NCBI RefSeq assembly: GCF_902806685.2
Contig: NC_048541.1
Location: forward strand, 3,965,465 to 4,029,464
Reading direction: 5' to 3'
Origin: Maniola hyperantus
Taxonomy: Eukaryota; Arthropoda; Insecta; Lepidoptera; Nymphalidae
Length of the DNA: 64,000 nt
How positions within the stretch are numbered: position 1 is the first letter of the stretch; each line of letters begins with the position of its first letter. This document shows positions 10,621-21,600 of this stretch, in pieces. Position numbers and translations under genes: made by a program. The notes under the pieces were generated by a model that did no database searches, was not told the origin of the DNA, and saw only the letters and a list, made by a program, of their open reading frames with translations.

Positions 10621-10830
10621 CTAGATGATGCCCGCAACTAAGACTTCATCTGCGTGGAGTTGGGTTTTTAACAATCCCGTGGGAACCATTTTCCTGTGAT
10701 AAAAGGAGCCTATCCGTCCCCGGAATGTAAACTATCTCTGAACCAAAGGTCAAAATCGGTTAAACGGATGGCCGATAAAGATGATTTGTCCTTCAATCAT
10801 GCCGCAACAGAATAACTGATCGGCGGGACT
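10621..10830 (-). mobile_element. Helitron-like non-autonomous element
   Basis: Read on the minus strand it ends CATCATCTAG with the hallmark 3' CTAG. The interior has the family phrases AATCCCGTGGGAA, GTGATAAAAGGAGCC, AAATCGGTTAAACGGATGG and TTGTCCTTCAATCATG. Confidence 0.6.
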
Positions 10831-10975
10831 TTTTGCATGGCCAATACAGTTAGACCAGGCAAGTAGCCGCTGAGGTACCAGCCAGGCAACCTCCCAGTGT
10901 GTCTGAGTGTTGTGAGTCCCCTACAGATACGTGCGGGGAAAGAGCAGTGCTTGGGCCGGTGAGTGTACCCTGGTA

Positions 10976-11162
10976 CAATTCTTGCAATTCACGAAGGCGA
11001 GTGAACTTTATTTGAGATTAAGTCGTATACGCGTGTGTGGCATGTGTGACCAATCAATTGCGAGCAAGCGCTAGCAAACGCACATATTTACTTTACCTTA
11101 CTTATAACGATACGACTTTAACACAAGCATGAGCCACTCGCCTTCGTGAAATGCAAGAACTG
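10976..11162. mobile_element. foldback MITE with TA target duplication, inside a retroposon
   Basis: Ends CAATTCTTGCAATTCACGAA and (inverted) CAGTTCTTGCATTTCACGAA, with TA on both sides (10974-10975, 11163-11164). The uninterrupted host sequence is visible at 5668-5685 (CCCGGTAACATGG). This fits a Tc1/mariner-like MITE of 187 bp. Confidence 0.75.
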
Positions 11163-11280
11163 TAACATGGTTAACAATTTCTCTTCACGGGATATTGTTA
11201 GCCACGGCTAATTGACCTGGCAGGGAGGGTGTTAGCCGCGCGTCCGCGTCACCTTGAGTGTCTCGTGAGAGCAGTAGGGC

Positions 11281-11444
11281 GATTGTCTAAAACCTGCATC
11301 AATCATTATTACAATCTCAATTGTTCTGATTGGCTGAATTTGTGCGATTCTTGTTGCAACAATGCATTGTGGCCAATAGTGAGCGAGCATTAACCAATCA
11401 GAGATGATTGCGATCGTGAGATTGTAGCTGTCAAACAACCGCGG
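11281..11444. mobile_element. MITE with 7-bp target duplication (GTAGGGC)
   Basis: GTAGGGC flanks both sides (11274-11280 and 11445-11451). Imperfect inverted arms contain ACAATCTCA and CTGATTGG. A related copy lies at about 42275-42430 (TGTTGCAACAATGC, CCAATCAGAG, GCGATCGTGA). Length of the target duplication and ends suggest a hAT-like origin. Confidence 0.65.
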
Positions 11445-11670
11445 TAGGGCTGCGGGTATACATATTAATCTATGCGTGAGAGAGCGCAGTAGACGCACTC
11501 CTGGGGCATAGTCCTAGGAGTGGAGGGTGTGGCTGTGATGAGTGGTTGGTAATGAGTGTTTCATCACCCATTCAATCCCTGGCTGCCCTACCGGTTTCTC
11601 GCCTGTCTAGTTTGGTGACGCGCGAGGGAGATATTTAGGATAAGGAACGTGGAGAGGCAATTGCCCTCCA

Positions 11671-11895
11671 CGTTTTGCTACGTTAGTACCTACTATTATG
11701 TATTCTATGGTTTTGCTCACGTGAGTAGCTTACACTAATTTGTATACTGCCTATAGGGTAATCTCTGGAACTAACGATTCGAATCCGAAAATTCTTTCAC
11801 TAAGGCCGCGGATACACTTACCTACCGTTTTGCTACGTTAGTACCTACTATTATATATTCTGTGGTTTTGCTCACGTGAGTAGCTTACACTAATA
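11671..11895 (+). repeat. 70-bp direct repeat, offset 155 bp
   Basis: 11671-11740 and 11826-11895 are nearly identical (CGTTTTGCTACGTTAGTACC, TTTTGCTCACGTGAGTAGC). The second lies just before more ACGTGAGTA-containing sequence. Contains CACGTG E-box-like hexamers by chance or design. Confidence 0.7.
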
Positions 11896-12780
11896 TAAAT
11901 ATTCTTACAAGTACATTTACGTGAGTAAAACTTACAGGTGTAATCGCGGCCTTATAAAGATAGTTACATTATCCCCGACTGCTGTAGGCTATTCATTACC
12001 TAAATATATCACGCAGACGAAGTTGCGAGCAAAAGCTAATACATTAGGTATATATATATGTACTATACAGAGTTATAGGCCATAGTGATAATTACATATG
12101 TATGAACCAAACTTTGAACTCAAACAAACAGCAGGTGTTCGGTCTCATCACAATAGGGACCAAGATAGTATAGTTAGATACATTAGTTAATACCTACTAA
12201 ATTATAATATTTCGATGTTAGCTATCTACTGAATAATAAATAAACATAATATTATTAAATATAAACCTATCAGCAAGATGATAGGTTAATACCCACTTCT
12301 CAATCTCAATCTAGATACGTTGAGATTGCTCTTTGAATATTTGAAAAATCAGCCTTCAGTAGGCCTCATGAATAAAAAGCAATCATTTTTTTAATATATG
12401 AAAGAAGTAATTTGGCTTTCTGGATGGGCTTTCATTTGATGTTCTATTTTCTTTTGTACATATTATCGTACATCCTGCTTTCACGTTGAAAATCCTTGGA
12501 TAATATCGGATTTACATCAGCTCTATCCAATAGCCAATTTATTTGTGAATACGTCTTGGTAATACTTTTTGAAGGAAATTGGATGGAAGCAGAAGTCTGG
12601 AGAGGTCTGGAGTGTTTAACATAATAATTATAGTTAGGTAGATATATTATGTAGGTGTAGATACCTACCTCGTTGCTAACATATCTACTGCCTGAGCATA
12701 CAGCGAACGTCAGTAAGTACTGTAAAAAAATAACCTACTTGAAAAACTAAACTATGAACTGAATCTCGCAAAATAGCTGT
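11896..12780. other. intergenic, nothing recognised
   Basis: AT-rich sequence with no supported gene or element boundary. Confidence 0.4.
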
Positions 12781-13440
12781 TGAAAAAATTAATATTAGAT
12801 AAGTATGGTAAGTAGGGTACATTCATTACATGAAAATCACTTACCTGTTTTTTTAAATTCATTATTGGCAAATGCTTCACCACAATGATGGAAAGTGATG
12901 ATGGGACGCGTTTACCAAGAAGATGCCTATTCACTCTTGTTTTAAAGATACTCGGGTTGTAATTTGTAGGAATCCCAGATCGTCGAAGAGTATTCCAATT
13001 CCAAACCTTAGCTATGCGTATGAGGAATGATGACGCTAAACGTTTCGTGCGTGTAGATGTAATGACGACATAAGGATGGAAACTCGCCCGACGTCTTGCG
13101 GTTCGGTGGTAGAATGATGAAGGGGGGACAAGATCGAAAAGTTCCTGACCACACTCTCCGAAATATATCCTGTAAATCACCGATAAGCCGGCGACCTTGC
13201 GGCGGTGATCGAGACTTTGAAGTTTTGCCAGTAAAGGAGAGTCTTCGCCTATGAGTCTCTTGGATCATCATCCTAGAGGCGACTGCAGTAGGTACTCCAC
13301 GCACGACCTGACTTGTACTTGATACAAGGTAATTAGTTGGCGCGGCGTAAAGAACTGCTTGACCTTGTTAAGAATGCCAAGTGTTTTGAACTTTTGAAGC
13401 ATGATGTGAATTTTGCCATTTTGGCGCTGATAGTAGTGAG
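12780..13440 (-). mobile_element. degenerate LINE fragment, C-terminal region of reverse transcriptase ORF
   Basis: Minus-strand reading gives LGILNKVKQFFTPRQL.. and QVQVRSCVEYL near 13290-13400. After a deletion and frame change it continues KLQSLDHRRKVAGLSV, YRIYFGECGQELFDLVPPS, FYHRTARRRASFHPYVV and NRHLLGKR (to about 12880). This is the conserved tail of a Jockey/CR1-like non-LTR retrotransposon ORF2. The 142-codon open stretch is only its last piece; the upstream polymerase core is missing. Confidence 0.8.
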
Positions 13441-14329
13441 TATTTTAGGTAAGTATCATGTGAGCGTACTACTCGAAACTAAACGTTGGTGATGAGGACA
13501 TCTGTCAACAATCTGTCAATATAGTCTCAACACTCTCAACGCGAAGTGTCCATTTTAATTTCCGGTAGGCTCGGTGAGGCGCTTCGAATCGGCACAAAAA
13601 ATGGCACACATTTTCCACCGTACCTACATTCGATATACATTTCAGTCAGCGTATACTTAACATGATTTCCATTTATTACAATCTAATTATTTCAGTGATG
13701 AAAATAATTATATCGTTTGTATCATTTTTCACCAGCTTCAAGACTGGTTTGACGGGTTTGACGGCACTGTTTGATCATATTAATTGGGATTTATTTGAGA
13801 ACCAGCGTCTCATTATGTAAATGCGTTTATTAAAAGTTTTAAAGCAATCTAAACTTGAATATCCTCCTCAAGGTGTTACAAGATAATTGTTCCAGATTTG
13901 AGGCATTAGGATAAAGTATGTTAATTTAAAAGTTAATTTCGAACAATTTAAACGCAATAAAAGAAAGTAAAAGTAATCTAATAGATATAAAAGTAGCCTG
14001 TCGTTGCTATAACTTTAAAATGACGTTTTTACTTTAAATTATGATAGTTTTTACTAAGTAGCGCCCGCCGACGCAATAAATATCAAAAGAAACGCTATAA
14101 AGTTTTGAGTTACAGTCAAGTTGGATATCCAAGTTGGCTTCATGACTCTTGGAGGGAGACGCGCGTGTCCTGGAGTCAAGATCCAATTAAAGTTTGTTCA
14201 AGCACCAGTGAAGCGAGTTATCGATAAATTTAACAAGTAGGTAGATAATCCTTCTCAATAAGTTCGCAAACTATTAAACAGGGATACGTCATGGACACGT
14301 CGATCTAGAAAGCGTTAATCAACATTACC
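13441..14329. other. intergenic, nothing recognised
   Basis: No gene, RNA or clear element was found here. Confidence 0.4.
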
Positions 14330-14493
14330 TAAGTACGCGACAGGTCGAGATGGCAATCGGGGTATGACGTGGGGGGATGCCCCGCACACCCGCACGTCAC
14401 CCACGCTATCCTGCCCCGGGGCAGCGCGGGGGCTGTGCGGGTGTGCATGGCTTCACCACCCCGACTGCCATTTCAACCTGTCGCGAACTATAT
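14330..14493. mobile_element. GC-rich palindromic MITE, copy 2
   Basis: Starts AAGTACGCGACAGGTCGAGA and ends CCTGTCGCGAACTATA. The interior is GC-rich and self-complementary (CCCGCACACCCGCACGTCAC against GCGGGTGTGC). Confidence 0.75.
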
Positions 14494-14754
14494 CTATCTA
14501 AACAACCTAGAGTAAGTACCTATATTCATTATATTTTTTTGAGATATACATACAAACACATACCTACATTTGAAAAACATTGCTTTTAACCTTTTTCTGG
14601 TACCTAGGTACCCAACTGCACCAGAAAGAGGGTAATGTTCTGAGTTCGGAGAGACCGGTTTAGTGGTTGAACCACAGATTAGAGAATGGGTTGAACCGCG
14701 AAAAAGTAACAAATAGTCATACACACGTTCGCATTTAAGTATAATAATGCTAAC

Positions 14755-14950
14755 TAATGCCCGCGACCTCGTACGCGTAGATTTAGATTATATAAAATCC
14801 CGTGGGAACTTTTTGATTTTCTGGGATAAAAAGTAGTCTATGTCACTCCAGGTCTTAAACTACATCTATGTACAAAATCAGGTCAATTCGTTGCTACATT
14901 GCAGCATGATTGAAGGACGAACCAACAAACTAATAAACGAACACACTTTT
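14755..14950 (-). mobile_element. Helitron-like fragment
   Basis: Carries the family phrases TGCCCGCGACCTCGTACGCG, AATCCCGTGGGAAC, GATAAAAAGTAGTCTATGTC and GATTGAAGGACGAACCAAC. Confidence 0.55.
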
Positions 14951-15604
14951 CTCATTTAAAATTTGGGTATGGGTGGGTATAGTAGGAACTGCAACTAGGA
15001 TTCAACAATGTTATAACGCGTAAAGTTAACTCCTAATTTCATGTCAAAGTCCTTGTAGGTGAACCGTACTTTTGACATGACAGTTGACCCATAGAGTTAA
15101 AATGGCGCATGAGGATTCATTTTGTACGGACTATACCTACGTTTTATTCACCTCCGCCAGCTCGACGCGATATAGACGTCTACGAATCTCAAATATTTGG
15201 GACGCGATGATGGCAGATAGACTTATTGGAATATATAGTAATCTTACTCTCTATACCTATCTTCCATTACACAAGCCAATAGCGTTTATGTACAAACCGT
15301 ACCGACATAAACTTTTACGATTTCACCTATCCACTTTACGGGTGTAAGACGAGGGTCCTTTACCCTCCAAAATCATTAGGTACCGATATAACAAATTGCT
15401 TTTGTTTCTACATATTTTAGCCTTATCTTTTATAATCTTAAATCTTAGGCATTTGTAAGGTAAGTACGTAGGTGTATATTTTCAGGTTGAACATAATGCA
15501 AAATGAAGCATTGGGCTATTTTACCTGAAATAATCAGAGCATATTATATGCCTCTATATCGTGCATGCCACTCTCTGTTGGCACTTGGCTGTAGTATGCC
15601 AATA
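14951..15604. other. intergenic, no supported gene
   Basis: An 87-codon frame at 15084-15347 has no recognisable domain and sits in otherwise featureless sequence; I do not call it a gene. Confidence 0.4.
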
Positions 15605-15965
15605 CAATTTTATAATTGCTAATGACCTAAGAGCCGCGTGCCAGACTTTACTTATTTTAAAAATCTGAAAGTTTCTTTGCGTATTGTCCCCAACACTGGG
15701 AAGAACGTTTGTTTGGATGTTTCTTTGGATCGTGGTGACTTTGGGAGATAACGGGTAATAAAGGTGTGATTTTTTTTACAACAAAGTAAAGTCTAATTTT
15801 ATTTTATTTTCTTCAGAATAGTATTAGAAATCACGTAACCCCTTGCCAGACACCTTTAAAGTTTAATAAATTTAACGCTTAAGGGTGCCTGGCGGGGGCT
15901 CCCACGACACTAGTGTCTGGCAATGCATGACGAGATTTCTAATACTATTTTGAAAAAAATAGACG
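15605..15965. mobile_element. relative of the 20.3-kb foldback MITE
   Basis: Shares CTAAGAGCCGCGTGCCAGAC, CTGAAAGTTTCTTTGCGTATT, GGTAATAAAGGTGTGA and GTGTCTGGCAATGCATGA with the elements at 4.7 and 20.3 kb. The right arm is truncated. Confidence 0.65.
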
Positions 15966-16305
15966 TTATACTTTGAAAATTCTTAAATTCAAGAGTGAAT
16001 AAGCATCTTCTAGGCCAACAATCTTAGGCTGCATCATGCCTTGCCAACAGGTCTGATTACAGCCAAGCGAGAGTCTATAAATTAAAGAAAACCCTAATCC
16101 ACGCGGACCAATAAAATATTTTACTAAACAAACTTCAATATAAAAGATAAACTCTTTTAATAAATATTATCTATCCGCATCCCGGTTTAACATAATACAC
16201 AACGGTTTAACAAAGCTACACTCAACACATTATTGTAGTCTCTTACACATCCAAAGATGAAGCGAGGGTTTACGTTTCCTAGCGTACATACTACATACAT
16301 ATCAG

Positions 16306-16412
16306 CGGGGATTTTAATTAAAAGGGCTCTGCGGTTGCTCTCGGGACCCCAACCATTTTAATATCCAAGATCATTATTCCGTCAGCGCGCGATAATGAGA
16401 ACACCCGATCTG
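16306..16412 (+). repeat. diverged ~105-bp direct repeat, copy 1 (partner 17562-17666)
   Basis: TTTAATTAAAAGGG, TTGCGGTTG-like, a TTTTAAT block, a TTATT.C block, then CGATAATGAG. The same order occurs at 17562-17666 with many substitutions. Not part of an element I recognise. Confidence 0.5.
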
Positions 16413-16509
16413 ATAAACAGTGTGCTTAGCACCTGTGTGGCTTATGTCACCTGAAAATTACATAAGGTCATACTTGCGACAGTTCTGCCGCAATGAGCCT
16501 TGATCATAT

Positions 16510-16972
16510 AAAAAACCGGCCAAGTGCGAGTCACGCCCGCGCACCGAGGGTTCCGTACTACAGTCGCATTTTTTCGACAATTTGTAGGATAACTCAAAAA
16601 ATATTATGCATAAAAATAAATAAAAATCTGTTTTAGAATGTACAGGTAGGTAGGTAAAGCTCTTTCATATGACACCCTACTTGGTATAGTAATCCTACTT
16701 TGAAAGTTGAAAATACTAATAAAATTATTTGTTCGTGACATATTTAATTTTTTTTTCTTGATGTAACCATAAATTTAGATTATTAAATTTACGGTTTTCG
16801 GATTTTCCCCTTACCTACGTGTGCTATAAAACCTACCTACCTGTCAAAATTCATAATTCTAGGTCAACGGGAAGTATCCTCTAGGTTTCTTGATAGACAC
16901 ACAGACAGACATACAGAAAACAAAGTGATCCTAAAAGGGTTCCGTTTTTCCTATTGAGCCGAACCCGAAAAC
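16510..16972 (-). mobile_element. GGTTCCGTAC-family element
   Basis: Begins AAAAACCGGCCAAGTGCGAG, ends near AGGGTTCCGTTTTTCC. Its (CTGT)n tract is short and decayed (AGACACACAGACAGACATAC), so this is an old copy. Confidence 0.75.
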
Positions 16973-17329
16973 CTACAAAACAAAAAATAATATCTATACT
17001 CTATCTCCGCAGAAAACTTAATATAGGACTCTCTCTGTTACGTGTAATCCCATACAAATGACAAATACATAATGTCAGATGGCGTTAACCATTTTGAGTG
17101 ACCAACCAATCACTAACTTAACTTACTTCCGCGGATAGAGTACTCCAGTCATGGAAGTAAGTTAGTGTAGATTAGCTAAAAGCTAGCGTTTATAACTAGC
17201 TTTTTGCCTGCGACTTCATCCGCGTAGATTTAGATACTTGCAAAATCTCAAATATCTATACCCAGCGGTTTTGAGCGGTTGGTAGGTACGTTGAAATGTG
17301 AGTCAGTCGGAGCTTTAACGGCAAATATG

Positions 17330-17475
17330 TATAGTCCGCGACAGGTATGAGGCGGGGGGACGCCCTAAACATCCGCACGTCCCCCGCGCTCACCCGCACC
17401 GGGTTAGTTTGAGAGCTGTGCGGGTGTGCGGGGCGTTCCCTCCCCGATTGCTATTTCCACCTGTCGTGTACTATA
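17330..17475. mobile_element. GC-rich palindromic MITE, copy 3
   Basis: Ends TATAGTCCGCGACAGGT and ACCTGTCGTGTACTATA. One arm has lost the GAGATGGCAATCGGGG block still present, inverted, in the other (CCCCGATTGCTATTTCC). Confidence 0.75.
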
Positions 17476-17561
17476 CAGTGAACAACAAGACAAAAACTTG
17501 TAAAACTAAAAGTCTTTAGTCTGACTCATGAAGAGTTACCATTAATATTTTGCCGTGTATC

Positions 17562-17666
17562 ACCGGCTTTAATTAAAAGGGTGTTGCGGTTATGCTCCAG
17601 AATGTTAAGATTTTAATTTCCGAAATAATTATTTTCCCGACGCTTGATAATGAGGGCACTTCGACT
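17562..17666 (+). repeat. diverged ~105-bp direct repeat, copy 2 (partner 16306-16412)
   Basis: Same order of blocks as copy 1: TTTAATTAAAAGGG, TTGCGGTTA, ATTTTAAT, ATAATTATT and TGATAATGAG. Confidence 0.5.
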
Positions 17667-17774
17667 AATGAGATACATTAGGAGAGTCGGGTAGTCGAGA
17701 GCCTTCAAATTGCCGAATAATAATGCTTTTAATTACACTCTGAGGCTAAGTCTACTCGAGTCTCGAGATACTTA

Positions 17775-17945
17775 ACCGTTTTTTTAAATAAAAATAAAAT
17801 AAAAAATATTTTTACTCAATTAAACTTTTACAAGTATTTTTGAATCGCCAGCTGCATCTACCGCTGGTTCGGAATGCCTTTCCTACCGAGAAGAACCAGC
17901 AAGAAACTCGGCGGTTGCTCTTTTCAAAGATTTTTGTCAACCTCC
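17775..17945 (-). mobile_element. LINE 3' UTR tail
   Basis: On the minus strand it reads GAGCAACCGCCGAGTTTCTT, GGCATTCCGAACCAGCGG, ACTTGTAAAAGTTTAATTG and an AT-rich tail (AAATAAAAATAAAATA region seen on the + strand at 17787). A sister tail lies at 57335-57440. Confidence 0.6.
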
Positions 17946-18011
17946 CTGGCATAGAGGTAAACTGTGTTGCTCGTGTAAGTCTTGGATTTGATTTCCAGTA
18001 AGGGTGATTAA

Positions 18012-18267
18012 GAAAGAAAGAAAGAAAAGAAAAGACGTTTATTAATACAAATTATGCCACACATCACAACTTAAGCTAAGAGCTGGTTATTCCGGCGCTT
18101 CTTCCACCTGAGAACAAGCAAAAGAAGCGCCGGAACAAACTGTCATATTGTGTGGCACAACCCGAAAAAAGGGTCCCAGCTCAGCATTATGCTGTATGCC
18201 TTGTTGCACAAGAACATACAGCGCTGATTTTCAGTTGGTACCCTGAACCGGGTGACGCCACGGAATC
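18012..18267 (-). mobile_element. SINE-like retroposon with TTTTC-rich tail
   Basis: It matches the retroposon at 52320-52596, which has a clear target duplication. On the minus strand it starts CCGTGGCGTCACC, contains AACATACAGCGCTG (inverted) and two inverted GAAGCGCCGGAA motifs, and ends AATAAACGTC then TTTTC/TTTC repeats. Confidence 0.65.
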
Positions 18268-18599
18268 ATAAACTAATGATAACTAAACTAATGATAACTA
18301 ATAAAACACACGGAAACATACAAAATTAATAAAATAAAAAAATAAAAAATCACTAACTAACAACTATACTTATTACTGACTATACTAACACAAGTCACAG
18401 ACTGAAACTATACTAGTTATTACTAAAACAAAGACTAAGCACACATACATAATTATATTATAGGTACATAAATATTATCTTAATATAAATGTTAACACCA
18501 GGTAACTACTTAAGTTTGTGTATAATATATAAAACACAACTATATATACATACATATACGTACACATATATAAATATATACACATAATACTTGTATACA

Positions 18600-19055
18600 T
18601 GAAACTACAGAAATGAGAACTCCGCCACATGATCCTGGAATTCCACTTGCTTATCTAAAAGGTATTTTTTTAGTTTTAATTTAAAAGTAGAAATAGTTTT
18701 TGAGTCTCTGATTGGTGTAGGAATATTATTCTAGCACTTAGTTGCGGAGTACGTAAAGGATCCTCTAAAAGCGGGAGTACGATGAATTGGAACCCGAAGC
18801 CGATTACGACAGCTTCTCAGACGATCCGATTCACCATCGGCGACCCAGACTAGCTTATTAGCAAGGTAAAACGGCTTACCCAGCCTAATTACTCCAAAAA
18901 GTAAGCCAGCGAGATGCAGTTTCCTCCGCGATCTCATTTTTAGTAATCTGTGATTATTCAAAAAAGGAGTGACATGATTTCGCGGAGGAATATCAAAGCA
19001 GAAACGTGCACACGCATTCTGCACCCGTTGAATGAGCCGTTTCGTCCTACATAAT
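18600..19055 (-). mobile_element. LINE fragment, C-terminal end of ORF2
   Basis: The minus strand encodes QNACARFCF, IPPRNHVTPFLNNHRLLKMR and RRKLHLAGLLFGVI (18731-19024). After a stop at the equivalent of a lost codon it continues with IPTPIRDSKTISTFKLKLKK (about 18615-18715). This is the end of a Jockey/CR1-type reverse-transcriptase ORF. The polymerase core is absent. Confidence 0.75.
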
Positions 19056-19289
19056 AGCCATAATAGCCATAGATTAGGGAATTCATAATTTCTAAATTTA
19101 TATCTATCTGGTTCTGGTATCTGGTTTGGTTCCTTGGGGGGTTTCAGCCGTGGCTAGTTACCACCCTACCGGCAAAGATATATCGCTAACAAATTAAGCG
19201 TTCCGGTACGATGCCGCTTAGAAACCAGTTAGGAGTATAATATACGTGCCATACGTACTCCTTCCAAAATAATATTAAAATACTATAAT

Positions 19290-19990
19290 GTCGTCAGCGA
19301 AGATTTAAGTTTAGGTTAGGAAAATCGCTTGTAAAACCTTTGATTTTCCGGTGTAAAAAGCAGCCTATGTCACTGCTGGAGAGTGACTGTCGTATAATAT
19401 GCCAAAAATAATTTCAATCTGTTGCTTCGCTGTGGTGTAATTGAAGGACAATCCAACAAACATACACTTGCATTTATAGGCAGTAGGATATTGTGGTTGA
19501 CATTTTCAATTTCCTGTAAATAGCGATGGTCTTTATTGCATTTATTGGTAAGAGCTGTTCTGGATGGTGACAGGGTTTATTGAATTTTCACAGCCGCTAA
19601 ATTATATTTGAATTTAAAAATGGCGTTCCATTTACGCGCCCCATAAACTTATTATATAATCATATCACTGATATATCCCCAGAATTATATAATGTTAAGA
19701 AAGGTTTTTTGAAAAGTCAATCAAGTCAAAGTCAAAGTCTAGTAAATACCTACTATATTGAAGCGAGCCTCGGTCAATTATTATTAAATTGCGAGTATGA
19801 AAATTATTGACCATATGAGGACAGACCAAAGATAGAGCATATATAGCATGTATAAGTTCTTTAAAAATCCCGTGAGAACTCTTATGTTTTTCCGTTACTC
19901 CGTTACGGCGTGAATGAAGAGCAAATCAACAATCCAACAAACATATTAATTATCTACTTTTGCCTTTATAATATTAGTAGCAGTATCAGC
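19290..19990 (-). mobile_element. Helitron-like fragments and LINE-tail debris
   Basis: 19290-19480 has GATTTTCCGGTGTAAAAAGC, GTTGCTTCGCTGTGGTGTAA and TTGAAGGACAATCCAACAAAC. 19715-19745 has AAGTCAAAGTCAAAGTC, as at LINE 3' ends. 19855-19970 repeats Helitron-like phrases (AAAAATCCCGTGAGAACTC). Confidence 0.5.
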
Positions 19991-20331
19991 TAGTAATAAA
20001 TAATTATTTCACGACTCATAGCTCTAATGGAGTAACAGATCACTTGCGGAGATCTACAATCAGGTTCTTTTAGTTAGAAAATGCATAAGATATTTCTTAT
20101 TTAAATATACTCGTAGCATAGCTACGAATTTGATCCGAATTTCGCCATTACATACAGAAATACGGAAATAGCGTTTTGATATGCGACTGGTTAGAATATA
20201 GTGCAAAAGGTATCCCGAATGAAATTGCCATCCAATATACAGATAGTCTCGTATATCAATGAGTTATCTTTTTACATTTGGGGCTATAAATACTATGAGA
20301 CTATTTTTACTTACTATCGTACCTTTAGACA

Positions 20332-20820
20332 GAGAGCCAGCGCGTGCCAGAGCCTCGTTATTTTATGAAAGCTGAAAGTTTCTCTGCGTATTGTCGCCAA
20401 CACTGGGAGGAACATTTGTTTAGATGTTTTTTAGGATCATGGTGGCTTTGGGAGATAACAGGTAATAAAGGTGTAAAAATCTTACATCGAAGTATAAAGT
20501 CATTTTTTATATTTTTTTCGGGAAATTATTACAAATCACGTTATGCATTGTCAGACATTTAGGATCATAGCAACCCACTGCCAGATACTTTGTATCATAG
20601 CAACACCCTGCCAGACACACTAATTAAAGTTTAAAAGTTTCTACTTCGAAGAAAAAAAATAGACTAATACTTTGATGTAAGATTTTTACACCTTTATTAC
20701 CTGTTATCTCCCAAAGCTACCATGATCCAAAGAAACGTTCCTCCCAGTGTTCGGGACAATACGCAGAGAAACTTTCAGCTTTAATAAAATAACGAAGGTC
20801 TGGCACGCGTTGGCTCTTAG
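20332..20820. mobile_element. foldback MITE with ~170-bp terminal inverted repeats (best copy)
   Basis: Left arm: GAGAGCCAGCGCGTGCCAGA, CTGAAAGTTTCTCTGCGTAT, GGAGATAACAGGTAATAAAG, TAAAAATCTTACATC. The right arm is its inverse: GATGTAAGATTTTTACA, CTTTATTACCTGTTATCTCC, ATACGCAGAGAAACTTTCAG, TCTGGCACGCGTTGGCTCTTA. The exact target duplication is ambiguous (TTA or TTAGAC). Non-coding. Confidence 0.75.
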
Positions 20821-20989
20821 ACCATTTTTTTACCTTTGTTTAAAAAAGGTAAGTAATTTTTTACCCGGCTGTGTACGTGTGTGTGACTTTATTGCGGGCT
20901 TCCTTTTAAACGGCGCGTTTGGGCTCCCATAGCTTTAAATAAGTTGACAAAAATGATTTTTTTGTCTACCAGATCTTACTTCAATAAAA

Positions 20990-21160
20990 ATAATACTTTT
21001 ACCCTACCCATAACCTAAGGTTGCCTGGAAGAGATCGCTATTTTAACGATAAGGCCGCCTATTGTACTTGCAAACATCTTTGCTATATTATTTCTATTGT
21101 TTTGGTTTTGGTGTACAATAAAGAATATTTTACTTTTACTTTACTTTACTTTTATCTACG
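20990..21160 (+). mobile_element. LINE 3' tail
   Basis: Contains GGTTGCCTGGAAGAGATCGC, GATAAGGCCGCCTATTGTA and GTGTACAATAAAGAATATT then a T/A-rich end, a recurrent retroposon tail also present at 37177-37310 and 41507-41640. Confidence 0.6.
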
Positions 21161-21404
21161 GAGATCAGATATATGATCTTAAGATTCTTATTGAACAATT
21201 AATGTGATTTTGATTGCTTTATAACATTTATTATACCCTACTGAGTAGGGCTTACTCGAAAGTGTGGTCGCGGCTTAAGGAACCGTGCGTCATTGGGGTC
21301 TACGGCTCTACGCCGGAGGCTACACGTTTCTAAAAGCGTTACGGGCTACGACAGCGTTACGATGACAGGACGTACCTATATCTTATATAAATAATATACA
21401 TACT

Positions 21405-21600
21405 AGCAATCCCCACGATTTAATCCGCGTGGATTTAGGTTTTTAAAAATCCTGTGAGTGGAAACTGTTTGATTTTGCGGGATAAAGTGTCTTTTATACC
21501 CATTTAAAACAACGTCGATCCGTTGCTCCATTGTGATGTGATTGAAGGACAAACCAACAGACAAAAACACTTTCGCATTTATAATATAACTAATGATACT
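21405..21600 (-). mobile_element. Helitron-like fragment
   Basis: Family phrases: TAATCCGCGTGGATTTAGG, AAAAATCCTGTGAGTGG, CGTCGATCCGTTGCTCCATT, GATTGAAGGACAAACCAACA and CATTTATAATATAAC. Confidence 0.6.

Larger units (their letters stand above)
10868..11640 (+). mobile_element. second copy of the GC-rich retroposon, interrupted by two MITEs
   Basis: Its left part is homologous to 5566-5720: CCAGCCAGG, CTCCCAGTGTG, GGGCCGGTG, then TAACATGG, GGATATTGTTAGCCA and ACCTGGCAGGG. Insertions at 10976-11162 and 11281-11444 break the homology. The 3' part (11452-11640) differs from the 5.6-kb copy and ends near a 27-bp near-perfect palindrome (11647-11673). Confidence 0.65.
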
